Shown piece by piece: positions 22,011 through 34,513 of a DNA stretch of 64,000 nucleotides. The position numbers and the translations under genes are program-made. The DNA is from Rhineura floridana (taxonomy: Eukaryota > Chordata > Lepidosauria > Squamata > Rhineuridae), in contig NC_084491.1 in assembly GCF_030035675.1 (NCBI RefSeq), forward strand, positions 26,639,801 to 26,703,800, in the 5' to 3' direction. Positions within the stretch are counted from its first letter, which is position 1. Every line of letters starts with the position of its first letter. The notes under the pieces are model-generated. The model had not been told where the DNA came from and did not search any database. It was given only the letters and a program-made list of their open reading frames with translations.

Positions 22011-22764
22011 GTGTAGATCATGAGAAACTATGAATGCTTTCAAAGAAATGGAGGTGCCACAGCATCTGATTGTCCTGATGCGCAACATATACTCTGGACA
22101 AGAGATTACTGTAAGGACAGAATATGGAGAAACCGATTGGTTCTCAATTGGAAAGGGTGTGAGATAGGGGTGTATTTTATCACCCTATTTGTTTAATCTA
22201 TATGCAGATCATATCATACGGAAAGAGGGATTGGACCAAGATGAAGGTGTGAAATTGGAGGGAGAAATATCAATAATTTAAGATATAAAGACGATACCAT
22301 ACTACTAGCAGAAACCAGTAATGATTTGAAATGAATGCTGATGAAAGTTAAAGAGGAAAGCACAAAAGCAGGACTACAGCTGAACGTCAAAAAGACTAAT
22401 GACAACAGAAGATTTATGTAAATTTAAAGTCGACAATGAGGACCTTGAAGTTGTCAAGGATTATCAATACCGTAGCACAGTCCATAACCAAAATGGAGAC
22501 AATTGTCAAGAAATCAGAAGACGGCTAGGACTGGGGAGGGCAGCTATGAGAGAACTAGAAAAGGTCCTCAAATGCAAAGATGTATCACTGAACACTAAAG
22601 TCAGGATCATTCAGACCATGGCATTCCCAATCTCTATGTATGGATGTGAAAGTTGAACAGTGAAAAACCGATAAGAGAAAAATCAACTCATTTGAAATGT
22701 GGTGTTGGAGAAGAGCTTTGCGGATACCATGGACTGCGAAAAAGACAAATAATTGGGTGTTAAA

Positions 22765-22855
22765 AATGTACATGTATTGCCTTCAAGTCAATTCCAATTT
22801 ATGGCGACCCTATGAATAGGGTTTTCATGAGGCTGAGAGGCAGTGACTGGTTAGA
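22765..22855 (-). repeat. SINE tail fragment inside BovB
   Basis: 'ttgccttcaagtcaattcca', 'tatggcgaccctatgaatag' and 'gaggctgagaggcagtgact' are the Sauria-type SINE 3' part in reverse. Flanks 'gttaaaa' and 'gttagaa' look like a diverged target duplication. The BovB coding text (WVLEQIKPEL) resumes afterwards. Confidence 0.65.
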
Positions 22856-23307
22856 ACAAATTAAACCAGAACTATAATTAGAAGCTAAAATGATGAAATT
22901 GAGATTATCATACTTTGGACACATAATGAGAAGACATGATTCACTAGAAAAGATAAGAATGCTGGGGAAAACAGAAGGGAGTCAAAAAAGGGGAAGGCCA
23001 AACAAGAGATGGATTGACTCCTTAAAGGAAGCCACAGATGTGAACTTACAAGATCTGAACAGGATGGTTTATAACAGATGCTATTGTAGGTCACCGATTC
23101 ACAGGGTCAGCATAAATCATAATTGACTTGAAGGCACATAACAAATTGGGAATAGCATTCTTAGGGTAGATCTCCACAGGAGCTTTTGGCAGTTTTTCCC
23201 TGTGGCAGATGTACAAAAATTCTCTAAAAAAAGATGTGGCAGGAAGGACAGTGGAAGAACCATGTAATTATACTGACTATTAAGTGGTGCCCCATTACGT
23301 TCTGTAT

Positions 23308-23405
23308 GGCAAGGGCAGCCAACATGGTGCCCTCCTCCGATTTCCATCATTCCTGGGGCTGACGGGAGATGGAGTCCAACAACATTTGGAGGACACTAGA
23401 TTGAC
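23308..23405. mobile_element. hAT-like MITE
   Basis: 'ggcagccaacatggtgccct' and 'tggagtccaacaacatttgg' with the 'cattcctggggctgacggga' core. Diverged copy. Confidence 0.45.
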
Positions 23406-23454
23406 TCCCCTCATGGCATAACACAGTGGTGCTGCTGACTATTTGTAACTTTCC

Positions 23455-23640
23455 TGAAACGACTGAAACCACTTTTGTTTCGACAGCTGGATGAATTTCT
23501 TTTTTAAGATTTCTGCCTTTGGGCAGTGTTTATTTGGATTGCTTGAAAACCTATTGTTAGTTGTTTTATACTGTTAGTTGTAAATCGTCTCAAGACTTAT
23601 CTAAACAGTGATTCAATAATAATAACATAATAAAACAATA
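23455..23640 (+). mobile_element. L2-like LINE 3' end
   Basis: 'cctgaaacgactgaaaccac' then 'ttttgtttcgacagctgg' fits the last codons of an L2-like ORF (...LLFRQLDEF). It is followed by an AT-rich 3' UTR and a (ATAAT)n-like tail. Confidence 0.45.
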
Positions 23641-23644
23641 ATAA

Positions 23645-23775
23645 TACCTGTGGCCCCCCAGATGTTGTTGGACTCCCAGCTTTCATCACTCCCAGCCTGC
23701 ATGGCCTATGATCAGGGTGTAGATGATGGGGATTATAGTACAACATCTGGAGGGCAACAGGACAGCCACCCCTGG
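23645..23775. mobile_element. hAT-like MITE
   Basis: 'ctgtggccccccagatgttg' on the left pairs with 'caacatctggagggcaacag' on the right. Confidence 0.6.
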
Positions 23776-24296
23776 CATAGCAGAACAATGCAATCAGGGC
23801 ACATTCAGTGCTTGTAGACAACAAGAATAAGCACTGAATGGGCATATCCACCCACTCCTTTAGAAACTCCTATAAATGGAGTTTGACCTCTGCACCCCAA
23901 CACATTCAGGGAAACTGATGATTCTTACCATGCAGTGCAAATTGCAATGTGTTATTACTTGAGTGAAGAAATAGTTAATCAGAGAAGTCAAAAAGAACAT
24001 GCAAGGATTTAACAAAACTTGACTCAGAAGAATTCCATGGACAAGAATGTTGATTTCTTTTCTCCTTGAAGTTATGCTTTTTTTTTAAAAAAAGTGTTCC
24101 GTTTTTCTACTGAAATTCAAAGAACAGAGATAGCTTACAGCAAAGCAATGCACCCATTGTAAGGACCAGCAACCTACTTTTTTGCCAAATGGCTCTTGTT
24201 AAACAATGCTTCCTGGTGGCTACTTGGATAAGTAGTATAAAGCACATACATGTCCCAACTTGGGGAGATCTTTAAAAAGTGACTTGTTTATAAGAA

Positions 24297-24420
24297 AAGT
24301 TTATATTCTGCCTCCCCCCCCCCAAATAATTAAACAAAAAGGAGTTACACAAAGCAGCTAACATGGTATAAACCACAAGAACAATCCACCTTTAGAACCG
24401 TGAACAATCAGATCCTTGAC
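24297..24420 (-). mobile_element. LINE 3'-end remnant
   Basis: 'aagtttatattctgcctccc' and 'acacaaagcagctaacatgg' match antisense 3' ends of L2/CR1-type LINEs. It runs directly into the dispersed repeat at 24,425, which may be the rest of the same 3' UTR. Confidence 0.4.
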
Positions 24421-24424
24421 TGAG

Positions 24425-24715
24425 TTCAGTGTTGGTTGGTGCTGGTGCCCACCGGGACAGGTGGGGCAGAAGGCAGGAAGCCTAGCAGCCAGTGAAGCAA
24501 GAGCCAGTGACAGGCAGAGCCAACTAATTTTGGTTTTGTCCCCATCTTCCTCCCTGTTGAGTTCTACAAGGGGAAACATTGCTGAGATTAAGGAGAGGAA
24601 AGATGACAGGCAGTGCCACCCCCTGGACTGGTTGCAAGTAAAGAGACAGGCAGGAGGGGGCTGATTGGGTTTGGAGGGGCACTGCCCAAATAGGCCAGCC
24701 TCCACTGACCAAATG
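24425..24715. repeat. Dispersed repeat, copy 1
   Basis: Shares 'ggcagagccaactaattttg', 'cttcctccctgttgagttct', 'ggccagcctccactgacc' and the spacing between them with 25,040-25,360. Family unknown. Confidence 0.5.
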
Positions 24716-25039
24716 GTTTAATAGGGCAGCATAATACAAGCAAAAATACCACCACCCAAAACCCCGAAGGGCTTGCTATATATGCATTGCATATGCCAAA
24801 TTAGTTCTAAGTAGGCGCGTTGCTAGGCACTTAAAAACACTCGAGGCAGAGGTCCATGACACAAATGTACATATGCTAGTTTATATGTAAAGATACAAAT
24901 TTAGGCCTCTTGAGTAAATTCAAGATGCATGGTGGCTGGAGGGGTCTCACCAGTCCTGTCCTTTTCAGTATGACACAGTGACATTAAGCAATATTAAAAT
25001 AAAATGAAGGGGAGTGTGTGCATGCAGGAGATCTGGGGT

Positions 25040-25360
25040 CACAGGTGGCTGGTACCCACTGGGAGTGGTGGGGCAAAAGGCAGAGAGCCCAACAGCAGGT
25101 AGAGCCAACGACAGGCAGAGCCAACGACAGGCAGAGCCAACTGATTCTAGCTTTGCCCTTACTGTTCTCCCTACTGAGTCCGACAAGTGCAACACTGAGA
25201 CTGTGGAGGAGGAAACTAACAGCCAGGATAATTGTCCAGATTGCTTGTATGCAAGAAGGCAGGCAGGCAGGTGAGGAGTGGCTCAGGGTAGACTGAGATT
25301 AGTGGAGCAGTGCTTCATTTGCCGTAATGGGCCAGCCTCCACTGTCTGGGGCCCAGCAGA
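25040..25360. repeat. Dispersed repeat, copy 2
   Basis: Same repeat as at 24,425. This copy has a short tandem duplication of 'gagccaacgacaggca' (about 25,103-25,140). Confidence 0.5.
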
Positions 25361-25399
25361 GAAGACCTGGGGCCCGGCCCCCCGAGCCCCCCTTTAGCA

Positions 25400-26300
25400 A
25401 CTGCCCTAATTCTGAGCAGATAAACTCTGGGAATTGTGACACCAATGACTTTGTCAATACTTTTCTTTAAATTTTGACCCGCTGTTCCAACCAGAGGTAA
25501 AGTCCATTTCCTCGTTATCTGGTGACTGTTCCTGTTCCGGGAAAAAAAAAAGGCAACTTGCACAGGGTGAGACCTGGTAGTGTAGCCCCTACGTAAAAAA
25601 AGTACCCTCTCTGTATGCTGTAAGCACTTTATTAGCGATTTGTTGCTCTCACTGACGCAAATCGCTCACGAGTTATCGGCTAATAAATGGCACCACATGG
25701 TCCTATTAAAGAGATAAATGATTTCTTGGTTAGCGTTGGGCAGAACACAAAAGAGCAGAGCGACAGAAAATCAAACTTAAGAAAGTGCTACAAGGAAAAA
25801 ATGCATCTTGATTAAGTTTAAAAGAATCCATACCTCCCTCTGGACTCTAATAATGGTGTCTTGGAAACTCCCTTTGAGTGTAATTACTTAAGGGGAGAGG
25901 GGTTCCCCCCCATTTTTATGCAAGGAGAGAACCACCATTAATACATGTGGGATTCTGAAGGGATGACAGGAAGATTAAAAGAAGAGAATGTTGAACTAGA
26001 GTTATAACATAGCCAGCGATTTGTGGTGATTGCCATATTTTCTCTGCTTAAACCAATCTACCCCCCCCCCGGAAACTCAAGGTGTCTAACAGCACTGTAT
26101 TCAAACAAATTACAGGAAAGCATAAGAATATCTCAGTAGATCCTGCTGGCTTAGCTCTCCAGATGCCTGTTGGTATCAGCTGTGACTATTAGAAACAGCA
26201 CTGGAAAGAGGATGCTGCAAGTTCTCCCCCATCGCCCACCAGACTATCACTTAACCTTTCTGCTCTCACCTTCTCTACACAAGGTCTCCATGTTCTGCCT
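25400..26300. other. No feature recognised
   Basis: Mixed sequence with short homopolymer runs. No exon or named repeat could be supported. Confidence 0.45.
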
Positions 26301-26854
26301 CATGTGTAAAATAATAATTAAATAGGGCTGCACCCAGCATTCTCTGTGTGATAGTGCAAGGGCTAATGGATGGGCAAGTTTTAATGTTGTGCAACAGAGG
26401 GATCCAGCACAACAGTTGTGCTAGCGGAAATGGAATGTGCAACAGACTGTGCAATCTATTGCGCAACTAAGTTTCCAGCAACCTGCTTATACATTCTCTT
26501 GTACAACATTCTGCTGGCACAGAACACTTTACGGTAGCTTTACGATACGTATAGGGTAGCTTTTTCTCGACTGGAAATTTTGTGGGAATATTTGGTGCTA
26601 GTGTTGTTTTTAAAAGTTAAATTGTGGCACTTTAAGAAATGGTAAAACCTCAGAAAAAGGTGGAGCTCCCGAATTGAGGTTTGCGGTTTATTTAAAATGT
26701 TGTCTCCAAGAGGATGTCGTGATGTTCAGCTGCCTGGGGCAAGGTACCAGCTCTCAACCTAACCTATTCTGACAGGCCCACAGGGTTGATGCAAGGTGTG
26801 TGCCTCTGAATCCCAGTAGCTGGGAATCACGGGTTGGGGGGGAAGAGTGTTGTT

Positions 26855-26962
26855 ACTGCCTGTGGTGGGCTTCCCATGGCAATCTGGTTGGCCACTGTGA
26901 GAACAGAGTACTGGACTAGATAGGTCCTTGGTCTGATGCAGTAGGGGTCTTTTTATGTTCTT
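26855..26962 (+). mobile_element. CR1 3'-end fragment
   Basis: 'gtgggcttcccatggcaatc', 'ggttggccactgtgagaaca' and 'ttttatgttctta' are the terminal part of a CR1 3' UTR with its 'TATGTTCTTA' tail. Confidence 0.6.
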
Positions 26963-27699
26963 ACAATGTGGAAACATACTTAAGTTCCACTGTAGGACGT
27001 GGAATATATAGAATTGTTTGCTTTGTTCAACACAACCTTTTAAAAAAATAAAACCACACACAATAGCAACCCATTTAACAACTCCCACCACCACCTTCAA
27101 AGTCCTATATCATTTGAGACCGGGGTACCGCAAGGAGCACCTGCCTCAACATCAGTCTGCCTGTGCATGGAGATCATCACTGGAGGCTCTCTTGTCAGCA
27201 GGGATACCCAGAGAGGCAAGGCTGACAGTAACTGGAGAGAATGTCCCATTTATAGAATTCTCTCTGTAAGGAGGCTTGTGTGGCATTTACTCTATTATTT
27301 TTTCAGCTCCAGGTAAACGGCTTTAAAAGAAAAAGTCCAGATGTAACTGCCTTATCTATTTCATGCAATTTTTTCCTGCTTTTAAGCTGAGAAGGCCCCC
27401 AGACAAGCATACAGATCAGATTAAAAAGAAAACAGCTTCTGTCCTCTGTTTTACAATCTAAAATACACAATACAAAAAGAAAAAAGCAAATTCAGGCACC
27501 AGTTCTTAAAATTTAAGAAGCTCTTATAAGGAACAGCTGGGATGAGGAGAAGGAGCTAAAAGGAGACAGTCTGTCAGCAAAGCCGATACAGTGACCCTGC
27601 TTCCCCTCTCTGTTGCAACCAGATGAAATGGCTGCTGTGAGGCGACAGTTGAGGATCTGGATGGAGTAGTCCTGCTTCCCTTCTCTTCTCATCTGCTGC

Positions 27700-27845
27700 A
27701 GCTTCTTTAATATTGTGATTTCACTGCTATCTTTTGTTTTAAAATCCATTTTACTGTTGCACTTGCTTTTTATTGCTTCCCCCCCCCTTGTTGTGATTTG
27801 CCCTGAGCATTGAAGGGCGATATAGAAATTTACTAAATAACTGTT
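27700..27845 (+). mobile_element. L2/CR1-like LINE 3' tail
   Basis: 'tttgccctgagcattgaagg' and 'gcgatatagaaatttactaa' are the 3' hairpin and tail of an L2-like LINE. A weak LINE-like C-terminal reading may precede it near 27,080-27,270. Confidence 0.4.
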
Positions 27846-28043
27846 AACTAGAAAGTTTACATCTTAGACTACACAACAGATTTATTGTGACATCAAATTT
27901 TGTGGATATTAGGTACCATTCATCAGACAAAGTAGGCTCTAGTCCATGACAGTTTATGTCACAATAAATCAGTCAGTCATTAAACCACCACAAAACTCCT
28001 GTTTGCGCTTGCTTTAAGAGTTATCCTTCCATTTTGGATTTTA

Positions 28044-28345
28044 AAGGTAAAGGTGTCCCCGCACTTGTACTGCGAGTCGTTTCCGACTCTTAGGGTGACG
28101 TCTTGCGACGTTTACTAGGCAGACCGTATATATATGGGGTGGGATTGCCAGTTCCATCCCCGGCCTTTCTTTACCCCCCAGCATATGCCGGGTACTCATT
28201 TTACCGACCACGGATGGATGGAAGGCTGAGGGGACCTCGACCCCTCTTACCGGAGATTCGACTTCCTCCTTCCGTTGGAATCGAACTCCGGCCGTGAGCA
28301 GAGCTTCGGCTGCGTTACCGCCACTTACCACTCTGCGCCAGAGAT
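28044..28345 (-). repeat. tRNA-derived SINE with BovB-like tail, full copy
   Basis: Best-preserved copy of the family at 9,663. On the minus strand it has A box 'tggcgcagagtggtaagtgg', B box 'gagttcgattcc' and tail 'aagagtcggaaacgactcgc', then 'ggggacacctttaccttt'. It is flanked by 'gatttta' on both sides. Confidence 0.75.
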
Positions 28346-28563
28346 TTTACACTCCCCAAATCCCAAGCACTCTTTTTTGACTCATGGCCTCATGCCAATC
28401 CTTTCTTTCATTGTGGCTCACCCTTTTAAAAACAAAAACACACATCTACAGATGTAGGAGAAAGAAATAAAATTATAAAAGGGACCAGTTAAGCAACAAA
28501 TAGTGACACTAATATTTGCATTCAAGACTGTAGCCTTGAATGTCAAAAAAGAGCATGTAAAGT

Positions 28564-28757
28564 TAGGAACACAGGAAGCTGATTAAACCGAGTCAGATCA
28601 TTGGTCCATTTAGCTCAGTATTAGCTACACCAACTAGCAATGGCTCTCCAGGTTTTCAGGGAGGGGACATTCCCAACTTTACCTGGACATGCTGGGGATT
28701 GGATTTGAGATTTTCAGCATGAAAAGCCGATGCTCTACCACTGAGCTACAACCCTTT
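28564..28757 (-). repeat. tRNA-Ala-like SINE
   Basis: Begins 'gttaggaacacaggaagctg' and ends 'ctaccactgagctacaaccc', the reversed tRNA-like head. Includes 'ggggattggatttgagattt' near the B box. Confidence 0.7.
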
Positions 28758-28999
28758 CCCAAGATCTGTAGCTGCTGAACATTTGTTTTGGTTGCCACAT
28801 ATTTAATTGGTGGTAGCTTATAATATGTGAACTTCGTAACAATAGTCTGCTCTCTCACTTTCCCCATAGTTGTGGCTTGTGTGCTTCACTAACTGAAGCA
28901 GAGTTGTCCTTTTTCTTTAATAGTCAATAGAATTTGTTCCCATTTGCGGCTATTTTTCACACTTGTCCATTTGCTTCCTACAAACCAAATATTTCTAGA

Positions 29000-30200
29000 A
29001 CCACCTACAAGCTTGTTCTCATGTAAAGGAAACACATTTTAATGGTGTGTGTGTTGGGGGAAAGAACTGAGTTGGGCCTAATTTGATTAGGCCAAAACCA
29101 ACTGGAAAATTGCAATTATTTGTTGCTATTTTAAGAAAGTATTTTTAATGATTTTTTAACAAAACATCTTGGTTCTCCAGCTTGTGTGGGTTGCCCACAG
29201 TAGCTTACAACTGAAGTGTTTACAACTATCAGACAATGATTTCAAACCAAGTGATAAGCAATGGAAGAGATAAAAAAATATCCAGTATGAATAGAAAAGT
29301 CTTCAGGCAGCATCAAAACACCACCAACCGAGAAGCCAAGCGAGGACTCCTGGGGCAGGGAGAAAGCTGGTGGTGATGTGCAAGAATCAACTCTCTGTTG
29401 GGACCAGGATCTAGAGAAGGACCTCTTTCAATGATCTGAATATACAGGCAGGTTCATTTGGGAAGACGTGATCTCTTGACATCCATATTATATAGTGTTT
29501 TAAAATGAGCCACCAAAGCTGATCTAAACAATGGGGACTTACATGCTGTAGAAAACTGTCACTCAGAACTCACTGCTATGTTCCAAGCTAGTTGAAGTTT
29601 CTGAACACTTTTCAGAGGTGGCCCTTGTAATGCATGTTTCCAGAAATCCCATCTAGATGTCACCTGAGCTATGTATAACTATGGCATATTGGGCTCCTTC
29701 AAAATGCACCACAGCTGGTGCACTAGGCTAAGCTCTGCAAAGGCACTGCTGGCCACCGCTGCCACCATCCAGTAACACTCCCACAGCTAAACCTGATTTG
29801 GTCTCGACAGCACTTTTTCCCATTTCTCTGGACCATTATTACAGTTAGTTGGTCACAACAGGCAGGTTGGATAACACAGGCAGGTTGGATACATCCAAAG
29901 AAAGGGTTTAACACAAAATCACCTCTCCCCTTTTTATAAAAGAAGAAATGGATCCTCCTCCTGTTGGACACTCCTATTGTTACACAAAAAATTCTCATTA
30001 GCAGATTAAGGTCTAACTTTTACCAATGTCACTGCACGCAAATCAAGTGACCATCTGCACAGATGGAGAAAAACAGAGGCGGGTCTGGGATCCACCCAGC
30101 AAGGTTATCTTAGGTAAGCTGAGACAGGGCAGAGGCCAATTTCTTGGGAAAAAACACTCTCGGGCAATAAATCTCACACGCTGTAGCATGAACTTTCCAT
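29000..30200. other. No gene seen
   Basis: Only a weak LINE 3' remnant can be suspected ('gtgggttgcccacagtagct', about 29,188). Nothing else could be supported. Confidence 0.4.
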
Positions 30201-30207
30201 ATACCGT

Positions 30208-30262
30208 AATCATAGGGTCGCCATAAGTCGTAATTGACTTGAAGGCACATACAACAAACATT
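30208..30262 (+). repeat. BovB/Sauria SINE tail
   Basis: 'catagggtcgccataagtcg' then 'taattgacttgaaggcacat' and 'acaacaaaca': the shared 3' end of BovB and its SINEs, with nothing of the body left. Confidence 0.6.
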
Positions 30263-30638
30263 TATGCAGGCGTACTTGTTGACAGTGCAGGAGTTATTAT
30301 CACACTGTGCAGGCACTAGAGTCACAAGACACATTCTAGATGGTTGTTGCCATACCAAGTCTTTTCAGCACATCTGTGCTATAGTTCTATCCTGGTTTAA
30401 CCTTCATGGTTCCTGGCTTCTCGTGGGAACTTTACTTTTCCTACACCTATCACTCCAGCATAGATATCAAGAAATACTCTACGAGCATCTAAGTACTTCA
30501 CCATGTGTTGGGGCCAGGACAGAGTTATGGATGGCCATATCTGAATTCAGACCTTGCAGGTACATGTTCTGGCTCTGGGTACCCAGAGATCAGTGACCTG
30601 AATGAAAAAGCTGGAGCCTGAAGTACAACAAGCAGAAT

Positions 30639-30765
30639 AGGGATGGGGAACATATGATCCTCGAATGTTGGAGTAAATTGTCCATCATCCCTGGCCTTTG
30701 GCCATGCTCGTGGGGCTGATGGGTCTCAACAACATCTGAAGGACCACAGATTCCCCTGTACTGCT
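30639..30765. mobile_element. hAT-like MITE
   Basis: 'agggatggggaacatatgat' at the left and 'accacagattcccctg' at the right, with 'caacaacatctgaaggacc' in the right arm. Confidence 0.55.
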
Positions 30766-30779
30766 CTGTTCACTAGATG

Positions 30780-32780
30780 GACACAAAAGGCCAGACTCCT
30801 CCTATACCAGGCCTGGACAAACTTGAAGCTTCATGCTGCTTGATAATCATAGGATTGTATAGTCATATTCTCTTCTGTTCCCAACACATCAGCCATGGTA
30901 GCTCACAGATCATTTGAGTGCCAGCCTCAGACGCCATGATAAATTTAATATTTTTCAAGAGTAATACTAAAAAGATGTAATAAATTGAAAGCTCCTTCTC
31001 CTGCCCATTTTCTTTTTTAAAAATCCAGTGCTATTCAGATCATAGTAATCAAAAGAAAAGGGTTTACTGTTCTACTAGTGATGCATATGGATGCTGATGT
31101 TACATTGTTATTGCCAATTGTTTTGGCATCTTATTTGCTATTTTTTTTAGCTGAAGTGCAATTGTTTCAACCAGGTTTAGTGTTACTACTTGCTTGCCTA
31201 AGCTCCACCCACATTAAGCACATAGTTTAAAACAATGGCACTGCAGCTGAATTCTGTGATCAAGATAAACATGGATGAGGATATAAAAAACAAAAAAGAA
31301 ACAAACCCGTTTCTAATAATTACTGCTGTGAAGTATAATCCATAGTCTAATCTAATGGCTGTCTTTCTGCAACTAGTAAGTTTATTTTGGGAAGAAAAAC
31401 ATTTTAAAAATAACTCACCTTAAAAACATCTTTTTCAAACATCTTAAAAAGCAATTCCAATATAAACTGGGATAAACTGGTCTCTGCTTAAAAAGCTTGT
31501 TGTACTGTGCTGAAGAGAACAGGTCTGAATCCAAACTGGACATATTTCAATGAAGTACCATTCTTTTACATATATGGAATTCTGGGGATAGACTAGTGAA
31601 GAATATTGCACCTGCAAAAAGAGTCTTCTTAGATATTCACATATTGCAGAAAAATTACAATCCTATAAGAACAAAAAATCCCTGCATGCAAAGGTCAATC
31701 TGACCATACTCCTCACACATCATTGCATCTGTGGTGGCTGTGTTGCAGGAGGGCAGAGACGGAAAGGGAGAATTGACAGCAAACACCAAGAGATAAAATT
31801 TGAAATATTTTTATTGCAATGGGTCAAGACCAGAGAACTATCCTTTTGTATGGCGCCTGCAAAAGCATGGTTCTTGGAAAGGTTATGAATCAAAAGAACC
31901 CACCTTTGCCAACAACAACATCAACATCTAAAGGCTCAGCTTTAAAGTTTATTTCCTTAGAATAGATTAAAAAACAGAAGGTTTGCAGAAGTATTCTTGC
32001 CCCATATACGGATGCAAGTGATTAAAAAAGAATAGGAAGTTCTACTATTTCAAAATTCTTGCCTGACATCTTGCAGGTTCTCAGCTATGAATGGACTCCC
32101 AGAACAGACTCAAATAGAACTAAATCTTGTATAACAAACACCTTCAGGAACATGTTGAATCGCATACTTTTATTTAATTCACATTTAAATAAAGTGTTTC
32201 TTCATCAGATCTTGATATTACTGAGCATTATCATTATCAGCACTAACTCTGTCCTCCTGGAGTGATAGAGGTAGCCTGGAAGAGAAATGTAGGCTTGGGT
32301 TTTAAGACTAGGCCAGATACAGAACGACTTTAGAGTTTTCCTTAAAGAAAAAAATAGCAAAGTAAGAAGAGGCAAGCTTTGTAAAGTGGACGGATAACTA
32401 ACACAGCTGTACCTTACAACCTCACTCATGGCATCAAAAGCAAAGCCTGAACCATGGAGTGCAACAAATTAAACTTGGCTAAGGTAACATGCAGAGGTAT
32501 GCAGGTGCAGGTTTGACTGGGCTCAAATCGATCCAAGTCCTCTTTCCACAAATGATAGGTTCCACGTATGAGGATTTAATTTTTGACACAGCAATATCTT
32601 CTGGGTTGAGACCAGCACAGAATATTAGCATGAAAAAGGAAAGGAAGTGCCTTGGGTCAGGACTCCTTTCCAATTTATTTTTTAATAGGAATTGGGGCAC
32701 GATCCATGAGGTGGTTAGATGTGCATGCCAATCACCTACTTGCAGACACCTTGACTGAACTGTCGGTGGGAGAAAGGGAA
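30780..32780. other. CCDC15 3' flank / possible 3' UTR
   Basis: Downstream of the CCDC15 stop on the minus strand. AATAAA signals on the minus strand are visible at 32,673-32,678 (125 bases after the stop), near 32,169 and near 31,806. Which one is used cannot be told. No repeats or other exons stand out. Confidence 0.4.
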
Positions 32781-32802
32781 GCTCCATTTCTGGAATCTAT
32801 TT

Positions 32803-32921
32803 TCAAGAATTCTTAGAACGTGCATGTATAGTTGCAAATGTATGAACAGCAAGTCTTGTGTTTGAGCCCCCATCAAAAACATTACAAGATGAGATGACAG
32901 ATTGCAGAGCCTCGGTATATG
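32803..32921 (-). CDS. CCDC15: CCDC15 exon 10 (last, stop)
   Basis: The acceptor 'tctgttttttccag' precedes CATATACC. With the G carried from exon 9 the codons read A-YTEALQSVISSCNVF..., ending ...IHARSKNS and TGA. It completes the conserved tail after NHK. Thirty-eight residues plus stop after the split codon. Phase: 2 nt belong to the split Ala codon. Confidence 0.88.
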
Positions 32922-33234
32922 CTGGAAAAAACAAACAGAACATTAGGTTTTGTATTCGTTTAGGGAAAAAAAAGAATAGAGCAGGAAGGTGAGGAAGAAG
33001 GGTGAGACTTCTAAAAATTCTATGCCGTGTGAAGACAGATAACTTTGTCACCCTCTCCCATACTATAGGGCACAGATTCAATACATACAAAAGTATTTCA
33101 TCATACAATCCATAATTTATGGAGTTCATTGAAACATAATGTGACTACTGGCTTAGAGGGCTTTAAGAAATGAATAGTTAATTTCATGGAGGATAGATCT
33201 ATAAAAAAAGAATATAATAAATGTCACTGAATAC

Positions 33235-33385
33235 CAGTCGCTACTGGGCAATAGTGTGGAAGGGCTGTGACCTTCAATGTTTTGCTTGTAGTTACCCCAG
33301 ACGTATCTGTTAGCCACTGTGAGAAACAGGATGCTGTACTAAAGGGAACTTTGTGCCAATCACGCAGGGCAGCTCTTATGCGCTT
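33235..33385 (+). mobile_element. CR1 3'-end fragment
   Basis: 'gaataccagtcgctactggg' and 'gttagccactgtgagaaaca' with 'gggcagctcttatgc' are a diverged CR1 3' UTR, in CCDC15 intron 9 and antisense to the gene. Confidence 0.5.
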
Positions 33386-34513
33386 CACATGGATACAGTA
33401 CTACTGTGTTACCTTACACAGAATCAGTCCCCTGGAAGAACCGTTGCTCTGTGTTTGGGGTTACTCGCTAGGTCAGGAATTAAACAATGAATGCAACCCT
33501 TGCCTTTGACCAAAAAATGTCTCCCTCTGAAATCCACAGATTCCATGGAAACTGAGCAATCTGCAGTGTAACTGAGCAGCAGGCAAGTCTTTAGCATGAA
33601 CATGCAGAGCTGCAGCAGCTTAGCAGACAACAGCTTAGGAAAGACAAATAATGAAGGTTAAGAGGTGGGGAGTCGGAGATACAATACCCCACTACTTCAT
33701 CATCTCTCTTTAAAATTTCAGGACAGGCTAAAAGGCACACGCAAGCACTGAATGGAAATGCTATTTAGCAACCTTGGTAGAACAATCTTAATTTATAATG
33801 CGTATTTGTGGATCCAAGATTTATCCAACCACATAGTAAGAGCTGTGGCTCAAAGCTCCCCTACTCATTGAACTAGGAGGCTTTGTAACTTAAGCAGGGC
33901 TAAAATCTCATACCTGGAAACTACAGAGTCTCATATCTGGAAACTACAGAGAGAGAAAAGAGTGGACGAAATGAAAACATCTTTTACCCTTGTCACTAGA
34001 AACTGTTCCTTGTTCCCTCTGTAGTTTCAACTTTTTTTTAGACATACTGCATCCTCCCCCTGCAATTGTTTTTGTTTATCTCTACAACTTTGGAGGGCTA
34101 GGAACTTTAACGCTTAAAGTAAAGATTCCCAGAAGATAAAGGCTGGGTACTGGATTACATGCAATAAGTCAAATCACGAACTTGTGGCACACCAGTGGTC
34201 TTAAGAATTAATTAGGGTACCTATAGAAATAAAATCTGGTTCAGAGTACTCTGCCTGTTGGAAAGAGTAATCAATATCCTCGTGGTCTTGGTACGGCTAA
34301 GCAGAGCCCTTCAGAATGAATCATACAGTTAATATCTATGATTAAAAATCCACTGGCATTTATCAGTTTTTCAAGGAGCTGCAACATGTTATGATAGGCA
34401 TTAGCTGTTTCAAAGCATGCCAGTATCCAATGCGACATGAGGAATGGTAAACAGCAGTCAGTAAGAAAGGAGCAACAGCCATGAGTAATAAAGATTGTCA
34501 GAAGGCCTTATAC

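Larger units (their letters stand above)
21655..23147 (+). mobile_element. BovB/RTE LINE, 3' half of ORF
   Basis: 5'-truncated BovB. The first block reads MLQQRLLPYM, 'PDVHAGFRKGRGTRDHIAS' and 'ITLCFIDYNKAFDCVD' (reverse transcriptase). Later blocks, in shifted frames, read 'KDVSLNTKVRIIQTM', 'MYGCES' and 'LRLSYFGHIMRRHDSLEK', ending 'RGRPNKRWIDSLKEA'. The 3' tail 'ataattgacttgaaggcaca' ends it. Several frameshifts and stops make it dead. It holds two later insertions: a hAT MITE (21,872-22,010) and a SINE (about 22,765-22,855). Confidence 0.85.

Noticed and set aside
21473-22033. 186-residue frame as a host protein
   Set aside because: It is a chance fusion of unrecognised sequence, BovB reverse transcriptase and a hAT MITE.
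26310-26540. Possible repeat with 'gttgtgcaac' palindromes
   Set aside because: Short motif repetition is visible, but no second copy or clear ends were found in this window.
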